DNA from: an uncultured Capnocytophaga sp.
GTDB taxonomy: Bacteria > Bacteroidota > Bacteroidia > Flavobacteriales > Flavobacteriaceae
NCBI GenBank assembly: GCA_915070235.1
Contig: CAJZFM010000137.1
Location: 1 to 6,112 of the forward strand
DNA: 6,112 bases
Direction of reading: 5' to 3'
Positions 1-6,112 of the stretch are shown piece after piece. The position numbers and the translations under genes are program-made. The notes below the pieces were generated by a model. The model searched no databases and had not been told where the DNA came from. It worked only from the letters and a program-made list of their open reading frames with translations. How positions within the stretch are numbered: position 1 is the first letter of the stretch; every line of letters begins with the position of its first letter.

Positions 1-1015
1 CTTCTTTGTAATATTTTCGCTCAATGGTACGGACTAATTTTCCTTTGATTTTTTCATTAGGGTTTTGCAGGAGATGATCATAGATATAAGTACCTACTGT
101 CTTCTTCGAAGTATTGATATCCTGCTCGGTTTTTTTCTTAAGTAGGTTCCAGTCATCTTCACTAGGTGCTCTGAACGAACGCTTTTCCTTGCCTTCTTTG
201 TCTCGCTTTATACTTCCATCTTCTTCAAGTTCAGTAGTAACAATAAAGTCGCGAACCTTCCCTTTCCAATCATCTAAAGGAATTTTGCTTGTACGGCGAT
301 ATACCCAACCATTTTCTAATTGTATAGAATACCAGATTTCTCCCTTTTTATTGGGTGCTTCAGCGGTAACCTCGGTAACCATTAGGGAGTAATAAGTTAC
401 TTCTTTGTTAGGGTTTTCTACTTCTTCCTCCCCACGTAATTGGTAATAACCTCTTTTTTGGTTGAAGTTCAGAATAATCCAAGCCAACTCTTCTTTGCTG
501 ATTTTCTGGGAAAGTGCTTTTTTCCTAAGGTAATAAATTGTCCAGTCATAGGGGATTTTACTTTCTTCTCCATTCCTTTTGGTATAGAATAAGTCAGGCT
601 GATGTGATTTAAAATCACTCAACATCTCCTGAAAACTATCTATAAAGAGGAATCTACCTTCTTCATAGGCTATTTTTGGTTCTGTATTATCTACAAATTT
701 ACCATATCTCTTTGAAAAATCAATCTGCTTATCATAGTGAGTGGGCAGGAAACCTAAGATATGGAGCACTCTATGAAGACGTTCACGACGAAGCAAATGT
801 CGCGCTCGGAGCTTGCGAGCACTACGATAAAAAGTTCGATCTGCTGTTTGCGAAACAGTATTTCCTTTTTCAAAATTTCCTAAAATCCCTTGATCCATAG
901 GGATAATTCTACTTCCTGTAGCAATAATTTTTCCTTGCTTTTCTTCAATGAACTGCTGAATAAGTGCCCAACCAATGGAGTTAGAACCTATGTCTAATCC
1001 TAATATGTGTTTCAT
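1..1015 (-). CDS. cas9: Cas9 RNA-guided endonuclease, N-terminal part (3' end beyond window)
   Basis: CRISPR effector nuclease that cuts DNA matching the crRNA spacer when loaded with a crRNA:tracrRNA duplex. The minus-strand frame from the ATG at 1015 is open for 338 codons to the left edge, so it is truncated by the window, not broken. Residues 5-18 (LGLDIGSNSIGWAL) are the RuvC-I motif with catalytic Asp8. Residues about 60-84 form the arginine-rich bridge helix (RKLRARHLLRRERL at 67-80). Residues 183-196 (NFNQKRGYYQLRGE) are a conserved segment of Bacteroidota Cas9 as I know the family, and the rest belongs to the REC lobe. The HNH, RuvC-II/III and PAM-interacting domains are not visible. 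Subtype II-C is inferred from the family resemblance. A divergent tracrRNA gene upstream supports a functional system. No Shine-Dalgarno sequence precedes the start, as usual in this phylum. Confidence 0.96.
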   Translation of the reverse strand, partial: MKHILGLDIGSNSIGWALIQQFIEEKQGKIIATGSRIIPMDQGILGNFEKGNTVSQTADRTFYRSARKLRARHLLRRERLHRVLHILGFLPTHYDKQIDFSKRYGKFVDNTEPKIAYEEGRFLFIDSFQEMLSDFKSHQPDLFYTKRNGEESKIPYDWTIYYLRKKALSQKISKEELAWIILNFNQKRGYYQLRGEEEVENPNKEVTYYSLMVTEVTAEAPNKKGEIWYSIQLENGWVYRRTSKIPLDDWKGKVRDFIVTTELEEDGSIKRDKEGKEKRSFRAPSEDDWNLLKKKTEQDINTSKKTVGTYIYDHLLQNPNEKIKGKLVRTIERKYYKE

Positions 1016-1039
1016 ATATTTAATAAGTTTAATTCGCTA

Positions 1040-1047
1040 CAAATTTA
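1040..1047 (-). promoter_or_regulatory. Candidate cas9 promoter, -7 element
   Basis: Read on the minus strand, 1047-1040 is TAAATTTG, an exact match to the Bacteroidota -7 consensus TAnnTTTG. It lies 24 bp upstream of the cas9 ATG, which would give a leader of about 20 nt. The -33 position (1070-1067 on the minus strand, ACTT) matches TTTG poorly, so the promoter may be weak or the element may be a chance match in AT-rich DNA. Confidence 0.45.
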
Positions 1048-1069
1048 ATAAAAAAAATTCATATTTAAG

Positions 1070-1100
1070 TTTGTTATTTAGAAAAAAAGTTGTACTTTTG
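1070..1100 (+). promoter_or_regulatory. tracrRNA promoter, Bacteroidota primary sigma type
   Basis: TTTG at 1070-1073 and TACTTTTG at 1093-1100 are separated by exactly 19 bp, matching the Bacteroidota consensus TTTG-N19-TAnnTTTG at every defined base. Transcription is predicted to begin around 1105-1108, just before the anti-repeat. The promoter points away from cas9, so the two genes share a divergent regulatory region of under 100 bp. Confidence 0.75.
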
Positions 1101-1105
1101 TCCCA

Positions 1106-1182
1106 TATTTGAAAGCAACTCACAATAAGGATTATTCCGTTGTGAAAACATTTAGCGCCTCGACTATCTTCGGGGCTTTTTT
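1106..1182 (+). ncRNA. tracrRNA of the type II CRISPR-Cas system
   Basis: Trans-activating CRISPR RNA: it base-pairs with the repeat part of pre-crRNA, allows RNase III processing and anchors the guide in Cas9. The 5' end (about 1106) is inferred from the promoter. The anti-repeat spans 1107-1126 (core TTTGAAAGCAACTCACAA) and would pair with a repeat beginning GTTGTGAGTTGCTTTCAAA. Next comes AAGGATTATTCCGTT (1127-1141), which resembles the S. pyogenes nexus AAGGCTAGTCCGTT and can form a small hairpin, GGA (1129-1131) with TCC (1136-1138). A single-stranded A/T-rich linker leads to the terminator hairpin at 1157-1176 and six Ts. Its place next to cas9 and its order of parts (promoter, anti-repeat, nexus, terminator) make the call strong. 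No CRISPR array is in the window to confirm the pairing directly. Confidence 0.88.
1157..1182 (+). terminator. Intrinsic terminator of the tracrRNA
   Basis: GCCTCGA (1157-1163) pairs with TCGGGGC (1170-1176) over 7 bp with one U-G wobble and a 6-nt loop. It is followed by TTTTTT at 1177-1182. This defines the tracrRNA 3' end and separates it from the core gene downstream; the hairpin is probably also a structural part of the tracrRNA bound by Cas9. Confidence 0.85.
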
Positions 1183-1184
1183 CG

Positions 1185-1192
1185 TATCTTTA
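1185..1192 (+). promoter_or_regulatory. Weak candidate promoter for the YigZ-aroC unit
   Basis: TATCTTTA differs from the Bacteroidota -7 consensus TAnnTTTG only in the last base and sits 54 bp before the YigZ-family ATG, directly after the tracrRNA terminator. No TTTG lies at the expected -33 distance (1162-1165 is GACT, inside the terminator hairpin). The alternative is read-through from the tracrRNA promoter. Confidence 0.25.
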
Positions 1193-1246
1193 CACTTTAT
1201 TTCAAATTACGCTTTTTTTACCTTTCACTATTCATTCTTCACTTCT

Positions 1247-1855
1247 ATGACAGATACCTATAAGACTATCAGCCAGCCTGTTACTGACATTATCTATAAG
1301 GATAAGAGCAGTAAGTTTATAGGTTATTTGTATCCTATTACTACCGAAGAGGAGGTGAAAAAGCACTTGGAGGCGGTTAAGAAAGAACACTTTTCGGCAC
1401 GACACTGGTGCTATGCTTACCAGATAGGCAAGGAAAAACCCACTTATAGAGCCAATGACGATGGAGAACCCAGCGGTACAGCAGGACTACCTATCTACAG
1501 GCAGATACAGTCCTTTGAGCTAACCAATGTACTACTGATTGTAGTGCGCTACTTTGGTGGTATCAAGTTGGGGGTAAGTGGCCTTATTACTGCCTACAGA
1601 ACCACTGCTCAGCTCACCCTACAAGAAGCTGAGATAGAGGAACGCACCATTGACCTTACTTACAAAATTATTTTTGATTACAAGGATATGAATAAGGTGA
1701 TGAAGATCATCAAGGACAGGAACCTTACTATTGTTTCCCAAACCTTAAAACTGAACTGTACGCTCCTTGTAGAGGTACGAAAGGCAGAAGCAAGCTATAT
1801 GGAGCAGCTTTTTGAGCAGCTTTATGAGGTTACTATTGAAAAATTAGAAGATTAG
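1247..1855 (+). CDS. yigZ: YigZ/IMPACT (UPF0029) family protein
   Basis: A 202-residue protein of the conserved YigZ/IMPACT family. Its exact function in bacteria is not settled; eukaryotic IMPACT regulates Gcn2. The N-terminal UPF0029 domain carries the family signatures ARHWCYAY (51-58), [14 protein letters not shown] (70-83) and [14 protein letters not shown] (100-113). Residues about 138-200 fit the small C-terminal DUF1949-type domain. The length agrees with E. coli YigZ (about 204). The ATG at 1247 is chosen because homology begins just after it. The frame stays open upstream to a TTG at 1109, but those 46 codons are low-complexity, rich in Phe/Ser/Thr, and overlap the tracrRNA and its terminator. 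aroC starts 4 nt after the stop, suggesting co-transcription, although no functional link between the two is known to me. Confidence 0.92.
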   Translation: MTDTYKTISQPVTDIIYKDKSSKFIGYLYPITTEEEVKKHLEAVKKEHFSARHWCYAYQIGKEKPTYRANDDGEPSGTAGLPIYRQIQSFELTNVLLIVVRYFGGIKLGVSGLITAYRTTAQLTLQEAEIEERTIDLTYKIIFDYKDMNKVMKIIKDRNLTIVSQTLKLNCTLLVEVRKAEASYMEQLFEQLYEVTIEKLED

Positions 1856-1859
1856 GACT

Positions 1860-2933
1860 ATGGCAGGAAATACATTTGGACATTTGTTTAGACTTACTAC
1901 CTTTGGCGAATCACACGGAGAGGCTATAGGTGGCGTGATTGATGGTTGTCCTGCGGGAATCGCATTGGACTTCGAGGAAATACAGAGAGAGCTTGATAGG
2001 CGTCGTCCTGGGCAGTCGGCTATTGTAACCCAACGTAAGGAAGCTGATAAGGTGCAGTTTCTTTCGGGTATCTTTGAGGGAAAGACCACAGGGGTACCTA
2101 TTGGATTTATCATAGCCAATACCCAACAACATTCCCAAGACTATGACCATTTGAAGGACTTATATCGTCCCTCTCACGCAGACTATGTCTATGAACAGAA
2201 ATACGGCTTGCGCGATTATCGTGGGGGCGGACGTAGTTCTGCACGGGAAACAGCCGTTCGCGTAGTGGCGGGAGCTATTGCCAAGCAGTTCCTTAAAGGG
2301 ATAAAAATTACTGCCTATGTATCAGCCGTAGGAGAGTTGGCATTGCCTGAAGAGGATTATAGTCAGCTTGATTTTTTCCAAATAGAAAAGAATCCTGTAC
2401 GCTGTCCAGACCCTGTATTAGCGGAGCAAATGGAAACCTATATCAAGCAAGTACGAAAGGACGGAGATACAGTAGGGGGGATCGTTTCTTGTGTAATACA
2501 AGGCGTGCCTGTAGGATTGGGCGAACCCGTTTTTGACCGCTTACATGCCGAGTTGGGTAAGGCCATGCTTTCTATCAATGCAGTAAAAGGTTTTGAGTAC
2601 GGAGGGGGATTCGCCTCCACTAGAAAAAGAGGAAGCCAGAACAATGATATATTCCTACCTAATGGCACAACTCGTACCAACTACTCAGGGGGCATACAAG
2701 GGGGCATTTCCAATGGAATGGATATCTATTTTCGAGTAGCCTTCAAGCCAGTAGCAACGCTTATGCAAGAACAAGAAACGATCAATAGAGCAGGGGAGGT
2801 GGTGCATTTTCAAGGAAAAGGCAGACATGACCCCTGTGTAGTACCTCGTGCGGTACCTATCGTAGAGGCGATGTCTGCCTTGGTGCTTGCTGATTATTTG
2901 CTGATACACAATGCCTATAAGGAGCTTGCTTGA
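1860..2933 (+). CDS. aroC: Chorismate synthase
   Basis: Catalyses the last shikimate-pathway step, the FMN-dependent trans-1,4 elimination of phosphate from 5-enolpyruvylshikimate-3-phosphate to give chorismate, the precursor of aromatic amino acids, folates and quinones. It is cytosolic and a tetramer in the known family. At 357 residues it has normal full length. Visible signatures are [18 protein letters not shown] (3-20, with an active-site His at 19), the RRRPGQS motif (47-53), RPSHADY (103-109, with the second conserved His at 106), [10 protein letters not shown] (122-131), and GRHDPC (321-326) near the C terminus. The ATG lies 4 nt after the YigZ stop, without a Shine-Dalgarno sequence. 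The last 19 bp, including the TGA stop, overlap the end of uvrB on the other strand. Confidence 0.98.
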   Translation: MAGNTFGHLFRLTTFGESHGEAIGGVIDGCPAGIALDFEEIQRELDRRRPGQSAIVTQRKEADKVQFLSGIFEGKTTGVPIGFIIANTQQHSQDYDHLKDLYRPSHADYVYEQKYGLRDYRGGGRSSARETAVRVVAGAIAKQFLKGIKITAYVSAVGELALPEEDYSQLDFFQIEKNPVRCPDPVLAEQMETYIKQVRKDGDTVGGIVSCVIQGVPVGLGEPVFDRLHAELGKAMLSINAVKGFEYGGGFASTRKRGSQNNDIFLPNGTTRTNYSGGIQGGISNGMDIYFRVAFKPVATLMQEQETINRAGEVVHFQGKGRHDPCVVPRAVPIVEAMSALVLADYLLIHNAYKELA

Positions 2934-4918
2934 AGTTTTTCCTGAAGTTCCTTGAGTAGGTCTCGATAGTGTGCCGCTTGAATGAAGTCCAATTCTTTGG
3001 AAGCTGCTTCCATCAGCTTGCGAGTCTGTTGTATTTCTTTCTCAAGTTCTCCTCTGCTCATAGGTTTGGTAGGGGAGTGTTCTTTCTTTTTCGGAGCATT
3101 TTCATAATGAAATTCCGTAATAGGGCTTTTGCTGAGAGGATTCTCTATTTTCTTATGCAATGGCTGCGGGGTAATGCCGTGGGTGAGGTTGTAGTTCATC
3201 TGTTTTTCCCTTCGGTAGGCGGTTTCCTCAATGGTAATGCGCATACTATCAGTCATTTTGTCAGCATACATAATAGCGCGGCCATCTATATTACGAGCGG
3301 CACGCCCTACTGTTTGGGTCATGGAACGTGCCGAGCGCAAAAAGCCTTCTTTATCAGCGTCCAAGATAGCAACCAAGGATACTTCAGGCAAGTCCAATCC
3401 CTCCCTGAGCAGATTGACCCCTATAAGTACATCAAAAAGTCCTTTTCTAAGGTCTTGCATAATCTCAATACGCTCCAGCGTATCCACATCGCTATGTACA
3501 TAACGGCAACGTACCTCCATCTTGGTCAAATACTTGGTTAGCTCCTCTGCCATACGTTTGGTAAGGGTGGTTACCAGTACGCGTTGGTCTTCCTCTACAC
3601 ACTTTTGTATCTCCTCCAAGAGATCATCTATCTGATTTTTGCTAGGGCGTACTTCTATCTTGGGGTCGAGCAAACCAGTAGGGCGAATGACTTGTTCCAC
3701 ATACACGCCTCCACACTTCTGCAATTCGTAGTCCGCAGGGGTAGCACTGACATAGATCACCTGATTTTGTAGCGCTTCGAACTCTTCGAACTTAAGCGGA
3801 CGGTTGTCCATCGCTGCCGGAAGGCGGAATCCGTATTCTACGAGGTTCTCTTTCCTGCTCCTATCGCCCCCATACATAGCACGTACTTGGGGAACAGTAG
3901 CGTGACTCTCATCTATAACCATAAGAAAATCCTTAGGGAAATAGTCTATCAAGCAGAAGGGACGACTCCCTGGAGGGCGCCTGTCCAAGTAGCGTGAATA
4001 GTTTTCTATCCCAGAGCAGTAGCCGAGCTCACGTATCATCTCTAAGTCAAAATTGGTACGCTCCTCCAATCGCTTTGCTTCCAAGGTTTTTCCTACTGAT
4101 TGAAAGAACGCTATTTGTTTAACCAAGTCATCTTGGATATCACGAATAGCGGCCTGCAACACATCAGGAGAGGTGACAAACATATTGGCAGGGTAGATAT
4201 TGAGCTTATCCAAGCGCTCTATGGTCTTATTCGTCTCGCGGTCAAAGGATTCTATTAGTTCAATTTCATTGCCGAAGAAATGTACCCGAATAGGTGTTTC
4301 GCTATACCCAGGGAAGACATCAATGACATCGCCCTTTACCCTGAAATTCCCATGTAGGAAGTCAGCTGTGGTGCGTGCGTAAAGGCTCTGTACAAGTTGG
4401 TGCATAAACTTGGTACGCGTGAGTGTTTGTCCTTCTTCTATAGAAATGACGTTCTTCTGGAACTCCAAGGGGTTTCCGATACCATATAGGCATGAGACAG
4501 ACGCCACCACCAGCACATCACGGCGGCCAGAGAGTAGAGAAGAGGTAGTACTAAGGCGCATTCGCTCAATATCCTCATTGATGGATAAATCCTTCTCTAT
4601 ATACACCCCAGTTGTAGGGATATAAGCCTCAGGCTGGTAGTAGTCATAATAAGATACAAAGTACTCCACCGCATTGTTAGGAAAGAAGGCCTTGAACTCA
4701 CTATAAAGCTGAGCGGCAAGGGTCTTATTATGTGCCAAGACCAGAGTAGGCACCTGTACCTGTTCTACTACATTGGCTATAGTAAAGGTCTTCCCAGAGC
4801 CTGTAACACCCAAGAGAGTTTGGTATTTCTCTTGATCATTGATACCATTGACCAGAGAGGCAATAGCAGTAGGCTGGTCGCCCATAGGTTTAAAATCGGA
4901 TACTAATTGGAATTTCAT
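2915..4918 (-). CDS. uvrB: Excinuclease ABC subunit B
   Basis: Central damage-verification subunit of nucleotide excision repair: UvrA2 loads it onto lesions, then UvrC binds and incises. At 667 residues it is full length (E. coli UvrB has 673). The order is Walker A GVTGSGKT (37-44, Lys43), the lesion-probing beta-hairpin region beginning [12 protein letters not shown] (90-101), the UvrA-interaction region (about 150-250), the Walker B/DEAD-like motif DESH (336-339), helicase motif VI within QTVGRAARN in the second RecA-like domain, and a C-terminal UVR coiled-coil motif (about 625-660) that contacts UvrC. The ATG at 4918 begins [16 protein letters not shown], the standard family start. No SOS-type operator was recognised upstream. 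The nearest upstream gene on the same strand is the metallophosphoesterase, with 108 bp between them that contain a hairpin. Confidence 0.98.
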   Translation of the reverse strand: MKFQLVSDFKPMGDQPTAIASLVNGINDQEKYQTLLGVTGSGKTFTIANVVEQVQVPTLVLAHNKTLAAQLYSEFKAFFPNNAVEYFVSYYDYYQPEAYIPTTGVYIEKDLSINEDIERMRLSTTSSLLSGRRDVLVVASVSCLYGIGNPLEFQKNVISIEEGQTLTRTKFMHQLVQSLYARTTADFLHGNFRVKGDVIDVFPGYSETPIRVHFFGNEIELIESFDRETNKTIERLDKLNIYPANMFVTSPDVLQAAIRDIQDDLVKQIAFFQSVGKTLEAKRLEERTNFDLEMIRELGYCSGIENYSRYLDRRPPGSRPFCLIDYFPKDFLMVIDESHATVPQVRAMYGGDRSRKENLVEYGFRLPAAMDNRPLKFEEFEALQNQVIYVSATPADYELQKCGGVYVEQVIRPTGLLDPKIEVRPSKNQIDDLLEEIQKCVEEDQRVLVTTLTKRMAEELTKYLTKMEVRCRYVHSDVDTLERIEIMQDLRKGLFDVLIGVNLLREGLDLPEVSLVAILDADKEGFLRSARSMTQTVGRAARNIDGRAIMYADKMTDSMRITIEETAYRREKQMNYNLTHGITPQPLHKKIENPLSKSPITEFHYENAPKKKEHSPTKPMSRGELEKEIQQTRKLMEAASKELDFIQAAHYRDLLKELQEKLQASSL

Positions 4919-4941
4919 TTGAGGTAATGTTCATAAAGGGG

Positions 4942-4987
4942 AAAAATCAACTCAGAATAAACAAAAGAGTATTCCAAATTGATTTTT
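4942..4987 (-). terminator. Long hairpin, probable terminator of the metallophosphoesterase gene
   Basis: A 46-bp inverted repeat. Outer arms AAAAATCAA (minus strand from 4987) and TTGATTTTT (ending at 4942) pair over 9 bp; inner arms GAATA and TATTC add 5 bp around a 10-nt loop. In minus-strand RNA the four positions between them (UUUG against UGAG) also pair through wobbles, giving a continuous 18-bp stem ending in a U-run. In plus-strand RNA three of these four pairs are lost, so the structure favours minus-strand transcripts. It lies 40 bp after the metallophosphoesterase stop and 24 bp before the uvrB ATG. It could instead be a structured uvrB leader, because little room remains for a uvrB promoter below it. 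Confidence 0.5.
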
Positions 4988-5026
4988 CATGTTTATGAGT
5001 AAATAAAAACAATTTAAATATAATAA

Positions 5027-6112
5027 TTAATCATCAACTTCTTTGGCTTGATCCTTGATAGCTGACTTCTGTCCATGAATATCTATCATATATTCTTGTC
5101 CATTTTCTATAAGCAGTCCCTGGGTAATTCCTTTGGCATGGAGTACATCAAGGTCAATAACTTGCTTATCCATAAGATAAGTGACGGATTCATGAACAGT
5201 ATGTCCGATAACAAATTTCTTAGCCTTCATATTTTGGGCAATAGCTGCAAATTCTGCTTTATCAGTGGTTTCTTTTCCGTAACCACGATACCACATGGGA
5301 CTTTTACCAAACATATAGATGGTTTTTCCTACGGGATCAGTTCCCAATGCTGCCTCTCTGTTATGGAAATAGTAGCCTCGTGCATACTTATTGATCCCCT
5401 CAACCCCCATATTCAGATCACTTACCTCTTTGGAAATGCCTGCATGAACAAAGATATAGTCTCCTATCTTCTCCAGAATATTTTTAGTAGCTAACCATCG
5501 TCCCAATTCGGTATTAGGTTTATAGAAATCATAATACTCTTGCCCTATAATTTTTGCATTCTCAAGGTACTTCTTACGAACATAGCGGAAGTCATTATTC
5601 ATATTCATGAGGTCATGGTTTCCAAGGATAAAATGTACCTTTCCTCCTGCTTTCTCAGCTTGTTCTTCTAAGGAATAAATAAGCCAAAGTGTTTGGGTTA
5701 CTAGCAAACCACGATCAAAGAAATCACCTACAGTAACCAAATGACCTTTACCGAAAGTCCATTTGTAGTGCTTGTCCATTACCTTATTGGCAATCAGAAA
5801 GTCTTTAAATTCCTTAAAACACCCTTCTATATCCGAAATAGCAATGATTTTTTCAGGCATAGCATAGACGGAAGGCTGGTTTTGTAATAGTTCCTGAACC
5901 TTGAAAGTAAAATACTCCTTGTCATTCACATAACATTTAAGTTTTTTGCCAGCAATGGGATATGCCAGTTCTTCACTTACACTTGTAGGTTGTCCATTCT
6001 TCTCAATAATTTGCTTTATGACAGCTTTTTCTTTTTCATAAAAGATATAAGGTCCATCACAACCAGCTTTAGAGGTGTCAGCTTGTAGTCTTTTATCAGA
6101 AAAATGCCCTTT
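5027..6112 (-). CDS. Calcineurin-like (PPP-type) metallophosphoesterase, N terminus beyond window
   Basis: A predicted metal-dependent phosphatase of unknown substrate. The frame is open from the right edge (361 codons visible). A GTG at 5929 would give a 300-residue protein, but the reading frame continues upstream for 61 more codons without a stop, with protein-like sequence (for example CDGPYIFYEKEKAV at in-window residues 18-31), so that start is probably internal. Numbering from the first visible codon, the PPP metal-site motifs are ISDIEG (92-97; Asp94), GDFFDRG (129-135), GNHD (164-167), HAGIS (223-227) and GHTV (303-306). The first motif has Glu where the classic DxH has His. The missing N terminus might carry a signal peptide, which cannot be judged here. 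Phosphoprotein or nucleotide substrates are possible. The gene ends 108 bp upstream of uvrB on the same strand, with a hairpin between them. Confidence 0.9.
   Translation of the reverse strand, partial: KGHFSDKRLQADTSKAGCDGPYIFYEKEKAVIKQIIEKNGQPTSVSEELAYPIAGKKLKCYVNDKEYFTFKVQELLQNQPSVYAMPEKIIAISDIEGCFKEFKDFLIANKVMDKHYKWTFGKGHLVTVGDFFDRGLLVTQTLWLIYSLEEQAEKAGGKVHFILGNHDLMNMNNDFRYVRKKYLENAKIIGQEYYDFYKPNTELGRWLATKNILEKIGDYIFVHAGISKEVSDLNMGVEGINKYARGYYFHNREAALGTDPVGKTIYMFGKSPMWYRGYGKETTDKAEFAAIAQNMKAKKFVIGHTVHESVTYLMDKQVIDLDVLHAKGITQGLLIENGQEYMIDIHGQKSAIKDQAKEVDD

Noticed and set aside
114..900. Plus-strand open frames at 114-392 and 676-900
   Set aside because: They lie opposite the cas9 coding frame, which is clearly real by its motifs, and their translations show no recognisable protein features.
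1016..1108. CRISPR repeat or array between cas9 and the tracrRNA
   Set aside because: Only one repeat-like copy exists, the anti-repeat at 1107-1126; no direct repeats with spacers are present in the window.
2915..2960. Bidirectional terminator at the aroC/uvrB junction
   Set aside because: No convincing hairpin with a T-run was seen; the sequence here is coding on one or both strands.
2969..4625. Several plus-strand open frames of 60-190 codons opposite uvrB
   Set aside because: UvrB is intact and highly conserved through this region; these are shadow frames.
4919..5026. SOS/LexA operator or clear uvrB promoter
   Set aside because: No LexA-like palindrome and no TTTG-N19-TAnnTTTG pair was found; TATATTTA on the minus strand at 5022-5015 is only a partial -7 match.
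5075..5494. 139-codon plus-strand open frame
   Set aside because: It is antisense to the metallophosphoesterase, whose catalytic motifs lie on the minus strand; it has no supporting features of its own.

Overview
The window looks like chromosomal DNA of a Bacteroidota bacterium, most likely a member of the Flavobacteriaceae; Capnocytophaga is a plausible but unproven genus. The reasons are AT-rich intergenic DNA, starts without Shine-Dalgarno sequences, promoters of the Bacteroidota form TTTG-N19-TAnnTTTG, and a Cas9 amino terminus of the type seen in Bacteroidota.

Left part (1-1182): the edge of a type II CRISPR-Cas locus. The first 338 codons of cas9 lie on the minus strand and run off the left edge, so the rest of cas9, any cas1/cas2 and the CRISPR array are outside the window. 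Divergent from cas9, on the plus strand, is an intact tracrRNA gene of about 77 nt. It has a consensus promoter, an anti-repeat, a nexus hairpin and an intrinsic terminator. This RNA is the least obvious and most informative element here. It allows a prediction of the 5' part of the CRISPR repeat, which is not itself present.

Middle (1247-4918): ordinary core genes. A YigZ/IMPACT-family protein is followed after 4 nt by aroC (chorismate synthase), probably as one transcription unit. uvrB (excision nuclease subunit B) faces them on the minus strand, and the 3' ends of aroC and uvrB overlap by 19 bp.

Right part (4919-6112): a 108-bp spacer with a long hairpin whose full pairing exists only in minus-strand RNA, then a calcineurin-like/PPP-type metallophosphoesterase on the minus strand. 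Its reading frame is open to the right edge, so its true start lies outside the window. The tracrRNA terminator marks a sharp boundary between the CRISPR locus and the core genes.
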